Shown here one piece after another: positions 1-8,701 of a stretch of 27,451 nt of DNA (position 1 is the first letter of the stretch; each line of letters starts with the position of its first letter). A program made the position numbers and the translations under genes. The stretch is from S012-113 sp965368405. GTDB taxonomy: Bacteria > Bacteroidota > Bacteroidia > Cytophagales > Cyclobacteriaceae. Under the pieces are notes generated by a model. That model saw only the letters and a program-made list of their open reading frames with translations, searched no databases and had not been told where the DNA came from. Where the stretch lies: the NCBI GenBank assembly GCA_965368405.1, contig CBDUMS010000047.1, positions 1 to 27,451 on the forward strand, written 5' to 3'.

Positions 1-1616
1 TATCGATGCTAAAGGCATCTGACCATGATAAGCCATTCTGTATGTTTTGGGCTACGGGAGCGGTTCACGCCCCGCACCAGGCACCCAAAAACTGGATAAA
101 AAAGTTCGAAGGGAAATTCGATATGGGATACGACAAGGCCCGTGAATTAATTTTAGCCAATCAGATTGAAATGGGTATTGTTCCAGAAGGGACAAAACTT
201 TCCCCTCGTGATGAAGAAATACCGGCATGGGAAACTTTAAATGATAAAGAAAAAGCTCTATACGCTCGTCAAATGGAGGCATTCGCTGGTCAGTTGGCTT
301 ATACGGATCATGAGTTTGGAAAAATCTTAGATTATCTTGATAAAATTGGCGAACTAGATAATACCGTAGTTATTTTCACATCTGATAACGGAGGTTCTGC
401 CGAAGGAGCTCTACACGGAACATTTAACGAGAATGGGTTCTTTAATGGAGTTCCTAACATTCCTTATGAAACCAATGCCCAGTACATGAATGAGTGGGGC
501 AATAAAGTTGGGGTTTGGCACGTAACAGCCGGATGGACGCAAGCTGGAAATACACCATTTCAGTTTTATAAGCAAAGTGCACACCGGGGCGGCAATGCCG
601 ATGCAATGGTTGTTTCATGGCCTAATGGAATTGATCCTAAAAATAACGGACAGATACGGGAGCAGTACCATCATATTATTGATATTGCACCCACTATTTT
701 AGAAGCAGCCGGGGTTGAAGCACCGAAAGTTATTGATGGAATAGAGCAAATTCCTTTTGATGGAGTTCCGATGAATTATTCGTTTAACAAAGCGAAAGCA
801 AAAGACACACGCACGGTACAGTATTACGAATTATTCGGTAATCGTGCGATATATGCCGATGGTTGGACAGCGGTAACTTTACACCGGGACAAAAGACCTT
901 GGGTTTTGAATGCAGAAGGGACTTTAGATGATGATAAGTGGGAACTGTATAACCTCAATGAAGATTTTGCCCAAAGTAATGACTTGGCAGATAAATATCC
1001 TGAGAAGCTAGAAGAACTAAAAGCGTTATTTGAGGAGGAAGCGAAAAAGAATAATGTGTATCCCTTAGATGGTGATGTAGGTCCTCGTTTGGCAAAAATG
1101 CAGGCACGCGCGGCACCTCAGGGAAAAGAATTAGTGTATTGGCCACCAGCGGCTATTCGAGTACATGAGTCAGTTGCCCCACCCGTTAAAAACAAATCTC
1201 ATGAACTTATTGCCGATGTTGATATTCCGGCAAATGGGGGAGACGGCATACTAGTGACAGCTGGAGGTCGTACCTCGGGTTATGCCTTAATGGTTTTGGA
1301 TAATCAACTGGTCTACATCTACAATTACATTGGTGAAAGGACTATAATCATGTCATCTGAGAATGTACCGACAGGTAAATCTCAATTGAGAATGGTATTT
1401 ACTAAAACAGGCAATTTTGAGGGAGATGCTGAACTATTTATTAACGAAAGGAGTGTTGGCAAGGTACATATCCCAAAAACAATTCCGGCTACCTACAGTA
1501 TCGAAGAAACATTTGATGTAGGTCAAGACACCGGTTCGCCAATTATTGAAGATACTTATGCGGTGCCGTTTAAAAACACGGCTTTAGAGAAATTAACAGT
1601 GAAAGTTGGTGAATAA
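1..1616 (+). CDS. Sulfatase, long arylsulfatase type (5'-truncated by window edge)
   Basis: C-terminal two thirds of a sulfatase (alkaline phosphatase superfamily), predicted to hydrolyse sulfate esters in the periplasm or at the cell surface. The frame is open to base 3 with no stop, so the ATG at 6 is internal. Aligned by eye with the next gene, that Met matches residue ~243, so the formylglycine Cys motif and the first metal Asp pair lie outside the window. Visible are the substrate-side His (H21 counted from base 6, in V-H-A-P-H), the metal-binding S-D-N-G (D127, N128), the F-Q-F-Y-K-Q region and a C-terminal beta-sandwich-like domain of ~130 residues. It ends 17 nt before the next sulfatase and is clearly a tandem paralogue of it. 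Class is certain; substrate unknown. Confidence 0.92.
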   Translation, partial: SMLKASDHDKPFCMFWATGAVHAPHQAPKNWIKKFEGKFDMGYDKARELILANQIEMGIVPEGTKLSPRDEEIPAWETLNDKEKALYARQMEAFAGQLAYTDHEFGKILDYLDKIGELDNTVVIFTSDNGGSAEGALHGTFNENGFFNGVPNIPYETNAQYMNEWGNKVGVWHVTAGWTQAGNTPFQFYKQSAHRGGNADAMVVSWPNGIDPKNNGQIREQYHHIIDIAPTILEAAGVEAPKVIDGIEQIPFDGVPMNYSFNKAKAKDTRTVQYYELFGNRAIYADGWTAVTLHRDKRPWVLNAEGTLDDDKWELYNLNEDFAQSNDLADKYPEKLEELKALFEEEAKKNNVYPLDGDVGPRLAKMQARAAPQGKELVYWPPAAIRVHESVAPPVKNKSHELIADVDIPANGGDGILVTAGGRTSGYALMVLDNQLVYIYNYIGERTIIMSSENVPTGKSQLRMVFTKTGNFEGDAELFINERSVGKVHIPKTIPATYSIEETFDVGQDTGSPIIEDTYAVPFKNTALEKLTVKVGE

Positions 1617-1633
1617 TTGAAGTAATTATAAAA

Positions 1634-3961
1634 ATGAGAAAGATGAAGAAAATGAATAACTATTTAATCGTACTCCTCAGTATGTTTTTGATTTCTGCTT
1701 GCCAACCACAGCAAGAGAGTGCAGAAGAAGATCCGAGAATGGCAGGCTTTAAAGGGAAAATTGCTAAGACATTTCAGGATTCCGAAGAAGATTGGCCTGA
1801 AGTGGAAAGCTTTACCGGTAAGGAACCCAATGTCCTGCTCATACTTCTGGATGATGTGGGCTATGGGCAGCTCGGACCTTATGGCGGTCTAACAGAGACA
1901 CCGAATATAGACAAACTGGCCAGCAACGGACTTGTATACAACAATTTTCATACAACCGCGCTTTGTTCACCTTCTCGTGCCGCTATTCTTGCTGGTCGTA
2001 ATACGCATTCAATCGGAATGGGGTCTCACGCACTATCTGCCATGGGTTTTCCTGGTTATGCAGGTCGCGTGCCAATGGAGGCTCAAGAGGTAACAAAAAT
2101 TGCTCAAAAGGGAGGCTGGTCTACATACGCACTAGGCAAATGGGACCACACACCAGGTTTCCAGACGCATCAGGTCGGACCGTTTACCTACTGGCCTACA
2201 AACGATGGTTTCGATCACACTTATAATTTCATGGCTGCGGATGCAAATAACTTCACTCCGGTCATGTATGCAGGTCATGAGCCTATTGAGCCATCACGAG
2301 GGAATCCTGATTATCATCTATCAACAGATTTGTCTGATAAAGCTACCCATTACTTAACCGGGCATGCCTCTATCGATCCAGATCGCCCATTTTTTATGTT
2401 CTGGGCACCAGGTGGTATGCACGCCCCGCATCATGCACCAAAGGAATATATCGAGAAGTATGAGGGTAAGTTTGATATGGGTTGGGATGTAGCAAGAGAA
2501 GAAATCCACAAGCGCCAACTAGAATTGGGTGTAATACCTGAGGGGTCAGCGCTAACGGAACGTAATAAAGAAATTCCTGCCTGGGACTCGCTCACTGACG
2601 AAGAGAAACGCATGTATGCGCGTCAAATGGAGGCTTTTGCTGGTCAGCTGGAGCATCTGGACATGGAGATAGGGAGAATGATGGCTACTTTAGAACGTAT
2701 AGGGAAACTAGAAAACACCCTAATCATTTTAACCTCTGATAATGGTGCTAGTGGTGAAGGAGGCTTATCTGGATCACATAACGAAATGCTTATTGTCAAC
2801 AGCCAACAAACCCGACTTGAGGAGAATTTAGAGCGCTACGATGCCTGGGGGTCGGAAGCCACGGATAATCACTACCATGCAGGTTGGGCATTGGCCGGGA
2901 ACACTCCGTTCAAATACTTTAAGCAAACTGTACATAATGGGGGTATTAAGGATCCGTTAATCGTACACTGGCCAGCTGGTATTGAGGGAAAGGGAGAAAT
3001 CCGCAATCAATACCATCACATCATCGACATTGCCCCAACAATCCTGGAGGTTCTTGATCTTGAATTCATGGAAGAGATCGACGGGATCAGGCAAATGCCA
3101 CTAGATGGTGGCAGTTTCGCCTATTCGTTCAATGAGGCCGATGCGCCCGATCAACACACTGTTCAGTATTACGAGATGTATGGCAATAGGGCTATATACA
3201 AGGACGGCTGGAAAGCCGTGACCATTCATGGCAATCGTATGCCATGGGACTTTGCTGGCACCTACCCATTCGAAGATGATGTTTGGGAGCTTTATAATGT
3301 GACCGAGGATTTTACAGAGTCTAATGACCTGGCCGAAGAGTATCCCGAGAAGTTAGAAGAGCTGAAAGAAGCCTGGGAAGCGGAGGCCTGGAAATACAAT
3401 GTTTTTCCACTATATGATGACCTGGGCGCAAGGTTTTCTAACGTAGCCAAGATCTATGCGCCTAAGCGTAAAGAATTCGTCTTTTACCCACCAGGAGCCG
3501 TTCGAATCTCTGAACCGTACTCACCTCCAGTGAAGAACAAAAATCATAGCTTAACCGCCTACGCTGAGATTCCAAGTGGAGGAGCAAGTGGCGTTTTAGT
3601 GGCTGCAGGAGGTCTTTACGGCGGCTACACTTTGTATGTTAAAGACAACCGATTGGTATACGACTATAATGCCTATAACGAAGATAGATTCACTATTAGG
3701 TCAAGTACAACCCTTCCTGAGGGGGAAGTTGAGTTGAAAGCCGTCTATGATGTAAATGAGGATAAGACTGCGGTGGTTACGCTTTTTGTGAACGGCGAGC
3801 AGGTTGGACAAGGAACGGTCAACCGCACGCATCCTGGTCAATACTCACTTTCTGAGACCTTTGATGTAGGAGAAGATACGGGCACACCCGTCTCGATGAA
3901 TTATAGCCGAGATAATAAGTTTACAGGTAATTTAGACAGGCTTGTAGTAAACTTAAAATAA
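1634..3961 (+). CDS. Lipoprotein arylsulfatase, formylglycine type (CSPSR)
   Basis: Complete 775-residue sulfatase. The N-terminus is a lipoprotein signal (basic start, hydrophobic run, lipobox I-S-A-C with C23), so it should be membrane-anchored. Catalytic elements in order: metal Asp pair D73-D74 in L-L-D-D-V-G-Y-G; formylglycine motif C-S-P-S-R at C111, the form converted by formylglycine-generating enzyme; G-K-W at K169; H263 in M-H-A-P-H; S-D-N-G with D369 and N370. The last ~130 residues form a beta-rich region resembling the concanavalin-like tail of long arylsulfatases. K169 is followed by W-D-H rather than the commoner W-H, a variation on the second sulfatase signature. Starts at 1634, 1643 or 1652 all keep the signal peptide; the first is used. 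Second gene of the run ending at 7140. The maturase is not in the window. Confidence 0.95.
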   Translation: MRKMKKMNNYLIVLLSMFLISACQPQQESAEEDPRMAGFKGKIAKTFQDSEEDWPEVESFTGKEPNVLLILLDDVGYGQLGPYGGLTETPNIDKLASNGLVYNNFHTTALCSPSRAAILAGRNTHSIGMGSHALSAMGFPGYAGRVPMEAQEVTKIAQKGGWSTYALGKWDHTPGFQTHQVGPFTYWPTNDGFDHTYNFMAADANNFTPVMYAGHEPIEPSRGNPDYHLSTDLSDKATHYLTGHASIDPDRPFFMFWAPGGMHAPHHAPKEYIEKYEGKFDMGWDVAREEIHKRQLELGVIPEGSALTERNKEIPAWDSLTDEEKRMYARQMEAFAGQLEHLDMEIGRMMATLERIGKLENTLIILTSDNGASGEGGLSGSHNEMLIVNSQQTRLEENLERYDAWGSEATDNHYHAGWALAGNTPFKYFKQTVHNGGIKDPLIVHWPAGIEGKGEIRNQYHHIIDIAPTILEVLDLEFMEEIDGIRQMPLDGGSFAYSFNEADAPDQHTVQYYEMYGNRAIYKDGWKAVTIHGNRMPWDFAGTYPFEDDVWELYNVTEDFTESNDLAEEYPEKLEELKEAWEAEAWKYNVFPLYDDLGARFSNVAKIYAPKRKEFVFYPPGAVRISEPYSPPVKNKNHSLTAYAEIPSGGASGVLVAAGGLYGGYTLYVKDNRLVYDYNAYNEDRFTIRSSTTLPEGEVELKAVYDVNEDKTAVVTLFVNGEQVGQGTVNRTHPGQYSLSETFDVGEDTGTPVSMNYSRDNKFTGNLDRLVVNLK

Positions 3962-3994
3962 TGGTTACATCCATACATTGTTAAAAATTAGATC

Positions 3995-5497
3995 ATGAAA
4001 AAGATACTTGCAGGATTTCTTATTGTAGCAATGGCATTACCAGCTCTTGCACAAAAAAAGGAAAAAGAAATGCCTATTACAGGTAAGGTGAAAACTCATA
4101 TCGGCGAGCTAGAATTTGACCATGGTGTACCTACTAAAGAGACCACTAATAAGCTTTACTATGAGAAAGATTACCAGAGGGCAGTTCAGGCCTATCTTTG
4201 GTCTTTACCTATAGTTGGCCAAGCCCAATGGCGTCAGTCATATTTAGACCTGTATAATTTAAAGCCTAATCAATCGGTTTATGCGAAAGAATTTAATGAT
4301 CGTTCTTTAATTCTCACTGCGAATGAATCAACCCCGTATCTTTTTACATGGATTAATGTAAAGGAAAAGGCTGTTGTTTTAGAGGTTCCACCAGGATCAA
4401 TTATTGGCTTATACATTGATTTTTGGCAGCGAGGCTTAACTGACGTGGGCCTTTTAGGGAGATATTCAGCCAATGGTGGAAAGTATATTTTCACAGGACC
4501 TGACACTCCTCGCGATCAAATCCCATACATGGAGGATGTAACTTACATTGAATCAAAGACAAATAACATCTGGTCTGTTGTCCGCTTTTCAGGGAGTTTA
4601 GAAGAAAGAGAGAATTTAATGCGCTCCATGAGAACCTATTTCTGGGACGAAGAACCCAAGATGGACATAGTTCCAGCAGGTAACAAACCTGGTAGAAACT
4701 ACCAACCCAGAGGTATGGATTATTGGAAAATGCTACATGCAATTTTGCAAGAAGAGCCAGTTGATGAGCGTGACCGGTTTTATATGTATTACTTAAAGGA
4801 TTTAGGAATTGAAAAGGACAAGCCTTTCAATCCAACTGAACAACAACAGGAAATTTTGACGGATGCAATTATTGTTGGAGAAGCTATGGCAAAAAGCATG
4901 GTCTTTCGTGAACGACTACCAGGAGTTCTTCGTAAAGATGGATGGAGACACGTAATGGGTAGAGTAGCAGGATCTGAACCTGGTGATGCATGGGAACATA
5001 CGCAAAGAACAAAATACTACGATAGGTTAGATCCCCGTGCTCGATATACGTATGAAGCTTGTACTATTTCTGAACGAATGGCTTTTGCAAAGGATGGCTT
5101 TGGCTTAGGTTATGGTGGTATGTTTTTGGATGCTGAAGGGGAACCTATGAAAGGTGATAAGTCCTACGTGATGAGAATAGAGGCTGAGCCCCCTGCAAAA
5201 CTTTTTTGGGCCGTAACGATCTATAATACTGATACACGTTCTCTGATAATTACGGATCAAGAAAAGGCTGAAATTGGATCTGCACATGAGACTACACAAG
5301 TTAATGAAGATGGTAGTACTTATGTTTTTGTTGGCCCTAAAGCACCAAAAGGATGGGAAAGCAACTGGATTAAATCAGTTCCTGGACAAGGCTGGTTTCC
5401 GTACTTACGCCTCTATTTCCCTACTGAAAGATTTTTTGATCAATCCTGGCCTTTTCCAAAGATTGAACCAGTTGACTTTAAGGATTTTGAAAAATAA
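3995..5497 (+). CDS. Secreted DUF1254/DUF1214 domain protein
   Basis: A 500-residue protein with a clear Sec signal peptide (M-K-K-I-L start, A-L-A-Q cleavage near residue 20). The region at ~55-190, rich in Tyr/Trp with Y-L-W-S-L-P, matches the DUF1254 pattern. The end, ~386-485, with A-V-T-I-Y-N, V-G-P-K-A-P and Y-L-R-L-Y-F-P-T-E, is a typical DUF1214. The two domains usually occur together in exported proteins of Gram-negative bacteria, and their biochemical role is not settled. It sits 33 nt after a sulfatase and 11 nt before a lipoprotein gene, so it is probably co-transcribed. The context suggests a role in handling the sulfatase substrate or product (inference). The family call is firm, the function is not. 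Confidence 0.88.
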   Translation: MKKILAGFLIVAMALPALAQKKEKEMPITGKVKTHIGELEFDHGVPTKETTNKLYYEKDYQRAVQAYLWSLPIVGQAQWRQSYLDLYNLKPNQSVYAKEFNDRSLILTANESTPYLFTWINVKEKAVVLEVPPGSIIGLYIDFWQRGLTDVGLLGRYSANGGKYIFTGPDTPRDQIPYMEDVTYIESKTNNIWSVVRFSGSLEERENLMRSMRTYFWDEEPKMDIVPAGNKPGRNYQPRGMDYWKMLHAILQEEPVDERDRFYMYYLKDLGIEKDKPFNPTEQQQEILTDAIIVGEAMAKSMVFRERLPGVLRKDGWRHVMGRVAGSEPGDAWEHTQRTKYYDRLDPRARYTYEACTISERMAFAKDGFGLGYGGMFLDAEGEPMKGDKSYVMRIEAEPPAKLFWAVTIYNTDTRSLIITDQEKAEIGSAHETTQVNEDGSTYVFVGPKAPKGWESNWIKSVPGQGWFPYLRLYFPTERFFDQSWPFPKIEPVDFKDFEK

Positions 5498-5508
5498 ACA
5501 TTAAGTAA

Positions 5509-7140
5509 ATGAAAAACATAGCATCACTTATTTGTGTAATTGCATTATTTGCTTCATGCACTAATAAAGCTAATAGACAAGAGAGCAAGCAAGAAGAACC
5601 GAAAGAAGTTAGCCACCAACTTCCTCCTGCTAATCCATTCTTAATTGCTAATAGTAACTATCCGTCGGTACATTTCAACCCAGCACAAAGCGATGTAACG
5701 GCTTTGCCGTCATGGAATATGAATGGTCGTATCGCTGACGAAAATGTGCAATGGTTGCCCTGGGTAACTTCAATCGGCACAGTACACCGCCCATATGCTA
5801 ATGGGGAAGAAGCTCTATTTGTATCAGGAACCAATAAAATTGGTAAAATTAAGATAAGCAATGGCGCTTTTGAGTGGGTGGATGAGGTTGTTGTTCCAGG
5901 CTTTGAATACGAAGTTCCGGGAGATGATGAAATCAAGGCTACCGTAGACGAAATGATTGCAGGAGGTACTGATGAAAACAAGTATTTACCTCCATATGCC
6001 ATGCATGTAAAAGCAATCAAGCAAAGTTCGGCCAACATTGGAAACGGTATTTATACCATGATGGATAATGAGGGTAATTACTTTGCTGGTTTTGGTACTT
6101 CCATATTTAAGGTAAGCGATAAAACGCCGGGCGATATCAATTCTGAAATTGAAATAACCAAATCCTTTAACGTTAAGGATGGTGTTACTCCTGAAGAAGC
6201 CAAGCAGATCAGTCGAATTTTTGCCTTAGGGATGACATACGATGGACACATTGCAGTGGCGATGCCAGGAATAATTGCTGTTTTAACCCGTGATTTGACC
6301 GATATGCAGTATGTCATGCTAGATGGCGAAGCAGTTGATAATGGAATTAGCATCGATGACAAGGGTGGCATCTACTGTGTAACCTCGAAGTATATGCGCA
6401 AAATAGTTTGGGATGGCACAAAGCTTTCCGACAAAGAAGAAGATGGCGCCTGGAAGACGGAGTATGATCATGTTCCCAACCCAAGAGCCTTATCACGTGG
6501 TTCCGGAAATACACCAGCTTTAATGGGTTTTGGACCTGATGAAGACCACTTGGTATTTGTGGCAGATGCCGGAGAAGAAATCAGCGCGGTTGCTTTTTGG
6601 CGAGATGAAATTCCTGAAGATTTCAAACAGGTTGAAGGAACCAAATCTCGACGTATCGCCGATCAAATTAAATTGACCATCGATGTGCCGGCTACGATAG
6701 AATGGTCACCGCATATCTATGGTAATGGCGTAATGATGATGGCCTCCGCCTGGGAAGATCCAGTTTATGACGAAAATGACAAACTAGCCATATTCGAAAC
6801 AGTATTAACGGCAGGCGTAACCCGCCAACCCCCAGCAGCAGTAGAGAAATGGAGCTGGGACAAGGAAACAAGATCGCTTAAGAGTGATTGGACTAAACAC
6901 CGTGGTTTACAATGGGCGCTACATCCCGTTTCATCTCAAAGTAATACAGTCACATTAACACTAGCTGAAGATGGTATGTATTCTTTAGTTACTTACGACT
7001 GGACAACGGGAGAGGAGATTTCAACATTAGTATTAGGTAATAATCCCATTTTCAATACCGCCGGAGGCTTGTTTATTCCAGTTGATGAGAACAGAATTTA
7101 TATCACTGGCGTAATGGGGCCAGTAATGATTTCGAGGTAA
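5509..7140 (+). CDS. Unrecognised lipoprotein, probable beta-propeller
   Basis: A 543-residue exported lipoprotein: short basic N-terminus, hydrophobic core and lipobox F-A-S-C with C17, followed by a polar linker rich in Lys and Glu. I do not recognise the family. The body is full of short beta segments with repeating patterns such as G-I-Y, G-G-I-Y-C-V, G-H-I-A-V-A, R-I-Y-I-T-G and D-D-K-G-G, which suggests a propeller fold of the SGL/NHL/strictosidine-synthase-like kind (inference from the repeat pattern only). It starts 11 nt after the DUF1254/DUF1214 gene and is the last gene before the terminator at 7305-7338, so it belongs to the sulfatase transcription unit. A ligand-binding or lactonase-like role on the envelope is possible but unproven. 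Confidence 0.75.
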   Translation: MKNIASLICVIALFASCTNKANRQESKQEEPKEVSHQLPPANPFLIANSNYPSVHFNPAQSDVTALPSWNMNGRIADENVQWLPWVTSIGTVHRPYANGEEALFVSGTNKIGKIKISNGAFEWVDEVVVPGFEYEVPGDDEIKATVDEMIAGGTDENKYLPPYAMHVKAIKQSSANIGNGIYTMMDNEGNYFAGFGTSIFKVSDKTPGDINSEIEITKSFNVKDGVTPEEAKQISRIFALGMTYDGHIAVAMPGIIAVLTRDLTDMQYVMLDGEAVDNGISIDDKGGIYCVTSKYMRKIVWDGTKLSDKEEDGAWKTEYDHVPNPRALSRGSGNTPALMGFGPDEDHLVFVADAGEEISAVAFWRDEIPEDFKQVEGTKSRRIADQIKLTIDVPATIEWSPHIYGNGVMMMASAWEDPVYDENDKLAIFETVLTAGVTRQPPAAVEKWSWDKETRSLKSDWTKHRGLQWALHPVSSQSNTVTLTLAEDGMYSLVTYDWTTGEEISTLVLGNNPIFNTAGGLFIPVDENRIYITGVMGPVMISR

Positions 7141-7203
7141 TAAGCTTAATGTCAGTTTAAGGTATAAAATCGGTTATCAAATTTTATAAAATGTGTAGAA
7201 CTG

Positions 7204-7260
7204 TTCGCTATTCTCCCCCCCCCCCGTACACGATGATGTTATTGTAAGAGAATAGCCGAA
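7204..7260 (+). repeat. Inverted repeat with C11 tract in the loop
   Basis: The left arm 7204-7215 (TTCGCTATTCTC) pairs with the right arm 7248-7260 (GAGAATAGCCGAA), giving 12 base pairs with a single bulged base. The 32-nt loop starts with a run of C that extends from 7215 to 7225 (11 C). No T-tract follows, so this is not a terminator by itself. Function unknown. The homopolymer length could vary in the population or be misread in sequencing. Confidence 0.65.
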
Positions 7261-7304
7261 TAGGATAAACTTAAAGGTGCACTTGTTGTGGAGTGTAGTT
7301 CTAG

Positions 7305-7338
7305 GGTCAGTTGCGAGAGCAACTGGCCTTCTTTTTTT
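7305..7338 (+). terminator. Intrinsic terminator after the first sulfatase operon
   Basis: Ten-pair stem 7305-7314 / 7319-7328 (one G-T wobble) closed by a GAGA tetraloop of the GNRA type, then TTC and seven T (7332-7338). This is a textbook Rho-independent terminator. It ends the transcript of the sulfatase/DUF1254 unit or of a small RNA encoded upstream of it, and separates that unit from the regulator gene at 7412. Confidence 0.85.
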
Positions 7339-7366
7339 GCCGGCTCTAATATTTGCAGATATTGGC

Positions 7367-7374
7367 TATTTTTG
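7367..7374 (+). promoter_or_regulatory. Possible Bacteroidota -7 box before the regulator gene
   Basis: TATTTTTG fits the known Bacteroidota -7 consensus TAnnTTTG exactly and lies 37 nt before the start at 7412. A TTTG at 7336-7339 could be the upstream element, but its spacing of 27 nt is longer than the usual ~19-21, so the assignment is tentative. Confidence 0.4.
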
Positions 7375-7411
7375 AATGTGCGCAATGATAGAATGTTGAA
7401 AAGGAAAGAGA

Positions 7412-8554
7412 ATGGTGGAGATTATACTTGCAGTACTAGCGGGCGTTAACTTATCTTTTGCTGTATTAAGCGGCATTATTTACATAAGGTCAAAAAAATA
7501 TAGGCTCTATCTATATTTTGGCATATTCAGTTTTTTTTCTGGACTATACTTTTTACTTGGGGCTATAGATACGTTTGTTTCGCCTGATTTAACCTTACCC
7601 ACTTTAGTATCGGCGGCAATTTATTATAGTGTTTTTCCTTGGTTTATCTCGAGTATAATTGATAAAAAGGGGCGTTTTAACGTGGTTTTTCCAATAATTT
7701 TCTCCTTAGCAATTATTGTTTTACTACTTTCCGGTGAAACGAGTGAACCGGCACAATGGCAAATTATCGCGCATTTCGGACTACTGGGTCTGGTTACCTT
7801 ACTGATTTCTGGTATCAATTATGTAATTAAGGTAAATCGATCAGAGAAGGTGGAATTTGTAATTATTTCATTGCTATTTATCATTTTAGCCATTGAAGAA
7901 ATGAGCTCACAATACCTTGGCTGGCCGATGCTTGCCCGATTTACCGATGGTGTATTGCCACTCGACCTATATCCCATTTTCTTTTCTATTATCATGGGGT
8001 ACCGGGTAACACAAGACATAATTGAAAAAATTAAATTGCGACTAATTAACGCCCAAATGGCGGTTGAAGTGGAGCAGCTTAAGGTAAAAGAAATGGAGAA
8101 GGATCAATTGGCCATGAAGTTGGAGTATAAACAAAAAGACCTAACAGATCTCAGTCTTGAATTAGGGAGGCGAAAGGAGTTTAGCAAGCTTGTTCACGAC
8201 AAATTGAAAATCCTCAAATTCAGACTAAATAATGGTGAGGCTACTGAACTTAATGATATTATCAATTTTACCAAAGTTAATGCCGGTGCCGATGCAGGTA
8301 TTGAGGCTATGATCAGCGACATCGATAAGGTAAATCATGCTTTCTTTGCAAAAATTAGATCGACTTATCCTGATCTAACGGATAATGAATTGAATCTCGC
8401 ATCATTATTACGACTTAAGCTTGGAACCAAAGAGATCGCTTCATTAAAAGGAATATCACCCAATTCAGTTAAGGTGTTGCAATATCGGCTTCGTAAAAAA
8501 CTAGGCCTTGAGTCAAAGGTTAGTTTAAGACAATTCTTTGCTGAGATAGAATAA
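7412..8554 (+). CDS. Seven-TM membrane regulator with coiled coil and LuxR-type HTH
   Basis: A 380-residue membrane-bound transcription regulator. Seven hydrophobic segments can be placed at about residues 2-25, 31-52, 62-83, 91-108, 118-139, 147-164 and 180-198. A charged, heptad-rich coiled coil follows (~205-250), then a C-terminal DNA-binding region (~320-366) with T-D-N-E-L, L-G-T-K-E-I-A and I-S-P-N-S-V-K-V-L, the pattern of LuxR/GerE helix-turn-helix domains. Bacteroidota often use such one-component sensors in which the HTH stays tethered to the membrane or to signalling modules. No kinase or receiver domain is present. It stands between the two sulfatase groups, so control of one or both is the obvious inference. 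The ligand is unknown. Confidence 0.85.
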   Translation: MVEIILAVLAGVNLSFAVLSGIIYIRSKKYRLYLYFGIFSFFSGLYFLLGAIDTFVSPDLTLPTLVSAAIYYSVFPWFISSIIDKKGRFNVVFPIIFSLAIIVLLLSGETSEPAQWQIIAHFGLLGLVTLLISGINYVIKVNRSEKVEFVIISLLFIILAIEEMSSQYLGWPMLARFTDGVLPLDLYPIFFSIIMGYRVTQDIIEKIKLRLINAQMAVEVEQLKVKEMEKDQLAMKLEYKQKDLTDLSLELGRRKEFSKLVHDKLKILKFRLNNGEATELNDIINFTKVNAGADAGIEAMISDIDKVNHAFFAKIRSTYPDLTDNELNLASLLRLKLGTKEIASLKGISPNSVKVLQYRLRKKLGLESKVSLRQFFAEIE

Positions 8555-8573
8555 TTGCACAATATACGGCCTT

Positions 8574-8592
8574 GGTATACCAATAGTATACC
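8574..8592. promoter_or_regulatory. Palindromic operator-like site
   Basis: GGTATAC, 5-nt spacer CAATA, then GTATACC: a perfect 7-bp inverted repeat centred ~30 bp after the regulator gene and ~120 bp before the beta-barrel gene. Size and symmetry suit a dimeric DNA-binding protein. The LuxR-type regulator encoded just upstream is a candidate binder (inference). No T-tract follows, so it is not a terminator. Confidence 0.45.
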
Positions 8593-8623
8593 TAACTACC
8601 TTCAACGCAACACCTTGTTTGGT

Positions 8624-8648
8624 TACTTTAGATAATTAAGGATTAAGG
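8624..8648 (+). promoter_or_regulatory. Weak -7-like box and ATTAAGG tandem repeat
   Basis: TACTTTAG (8624-8631) differs from the Bacteroidota -7 consensus TAnnTTTG at one position. Immediately after it, ATTAAGG occurs twice in tandem (8635-8648). If the box is real, the beta-barrel gene at 8702 has a leader of roughly 60-70 nt. No good -33 element was seen. Confidence 0.25.
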
Positions 8649-8701
8649 TTATTATTTTCGCTCAAGAACAAGGAGCATCAAACCAAGAAAAAAAACATAG
8701 C

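Larger units (their letters stand above)
7141..7411. other. Structured non-coding spacer
   Basis: A 271-bp gap with no credible ORF. It holds, in order, a 12-bp perfect palindrome ATTTTATAAAAT (7181-7192), a hairpin with an 11-C loop tract (7204-7260), an intrinsic terminator (7305-7338) and a -7-like box (7367-7374) before the regulator gene. The density of structure suggests either a long 3' UTR of the sulfatase operon or a small RNA ending at the terminator. Confidence 0.7.

Noticed and set aside
5274..5504. 76-codon plus-strand ORF overlapping the end of the DUF1254/DUF1214 gene
   Set aside because: A +1-frame shadow of the conserved DUF1214 region, and the main frame runs intact to its stop, so there is no frameshift.
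5658..6038. 126-codon minus-strand ORF inside the lipoprotein gene
   Set aside because: Low-complexity Ser/Pro/Thr-rich product opposite a supported gene; a shadow frame.
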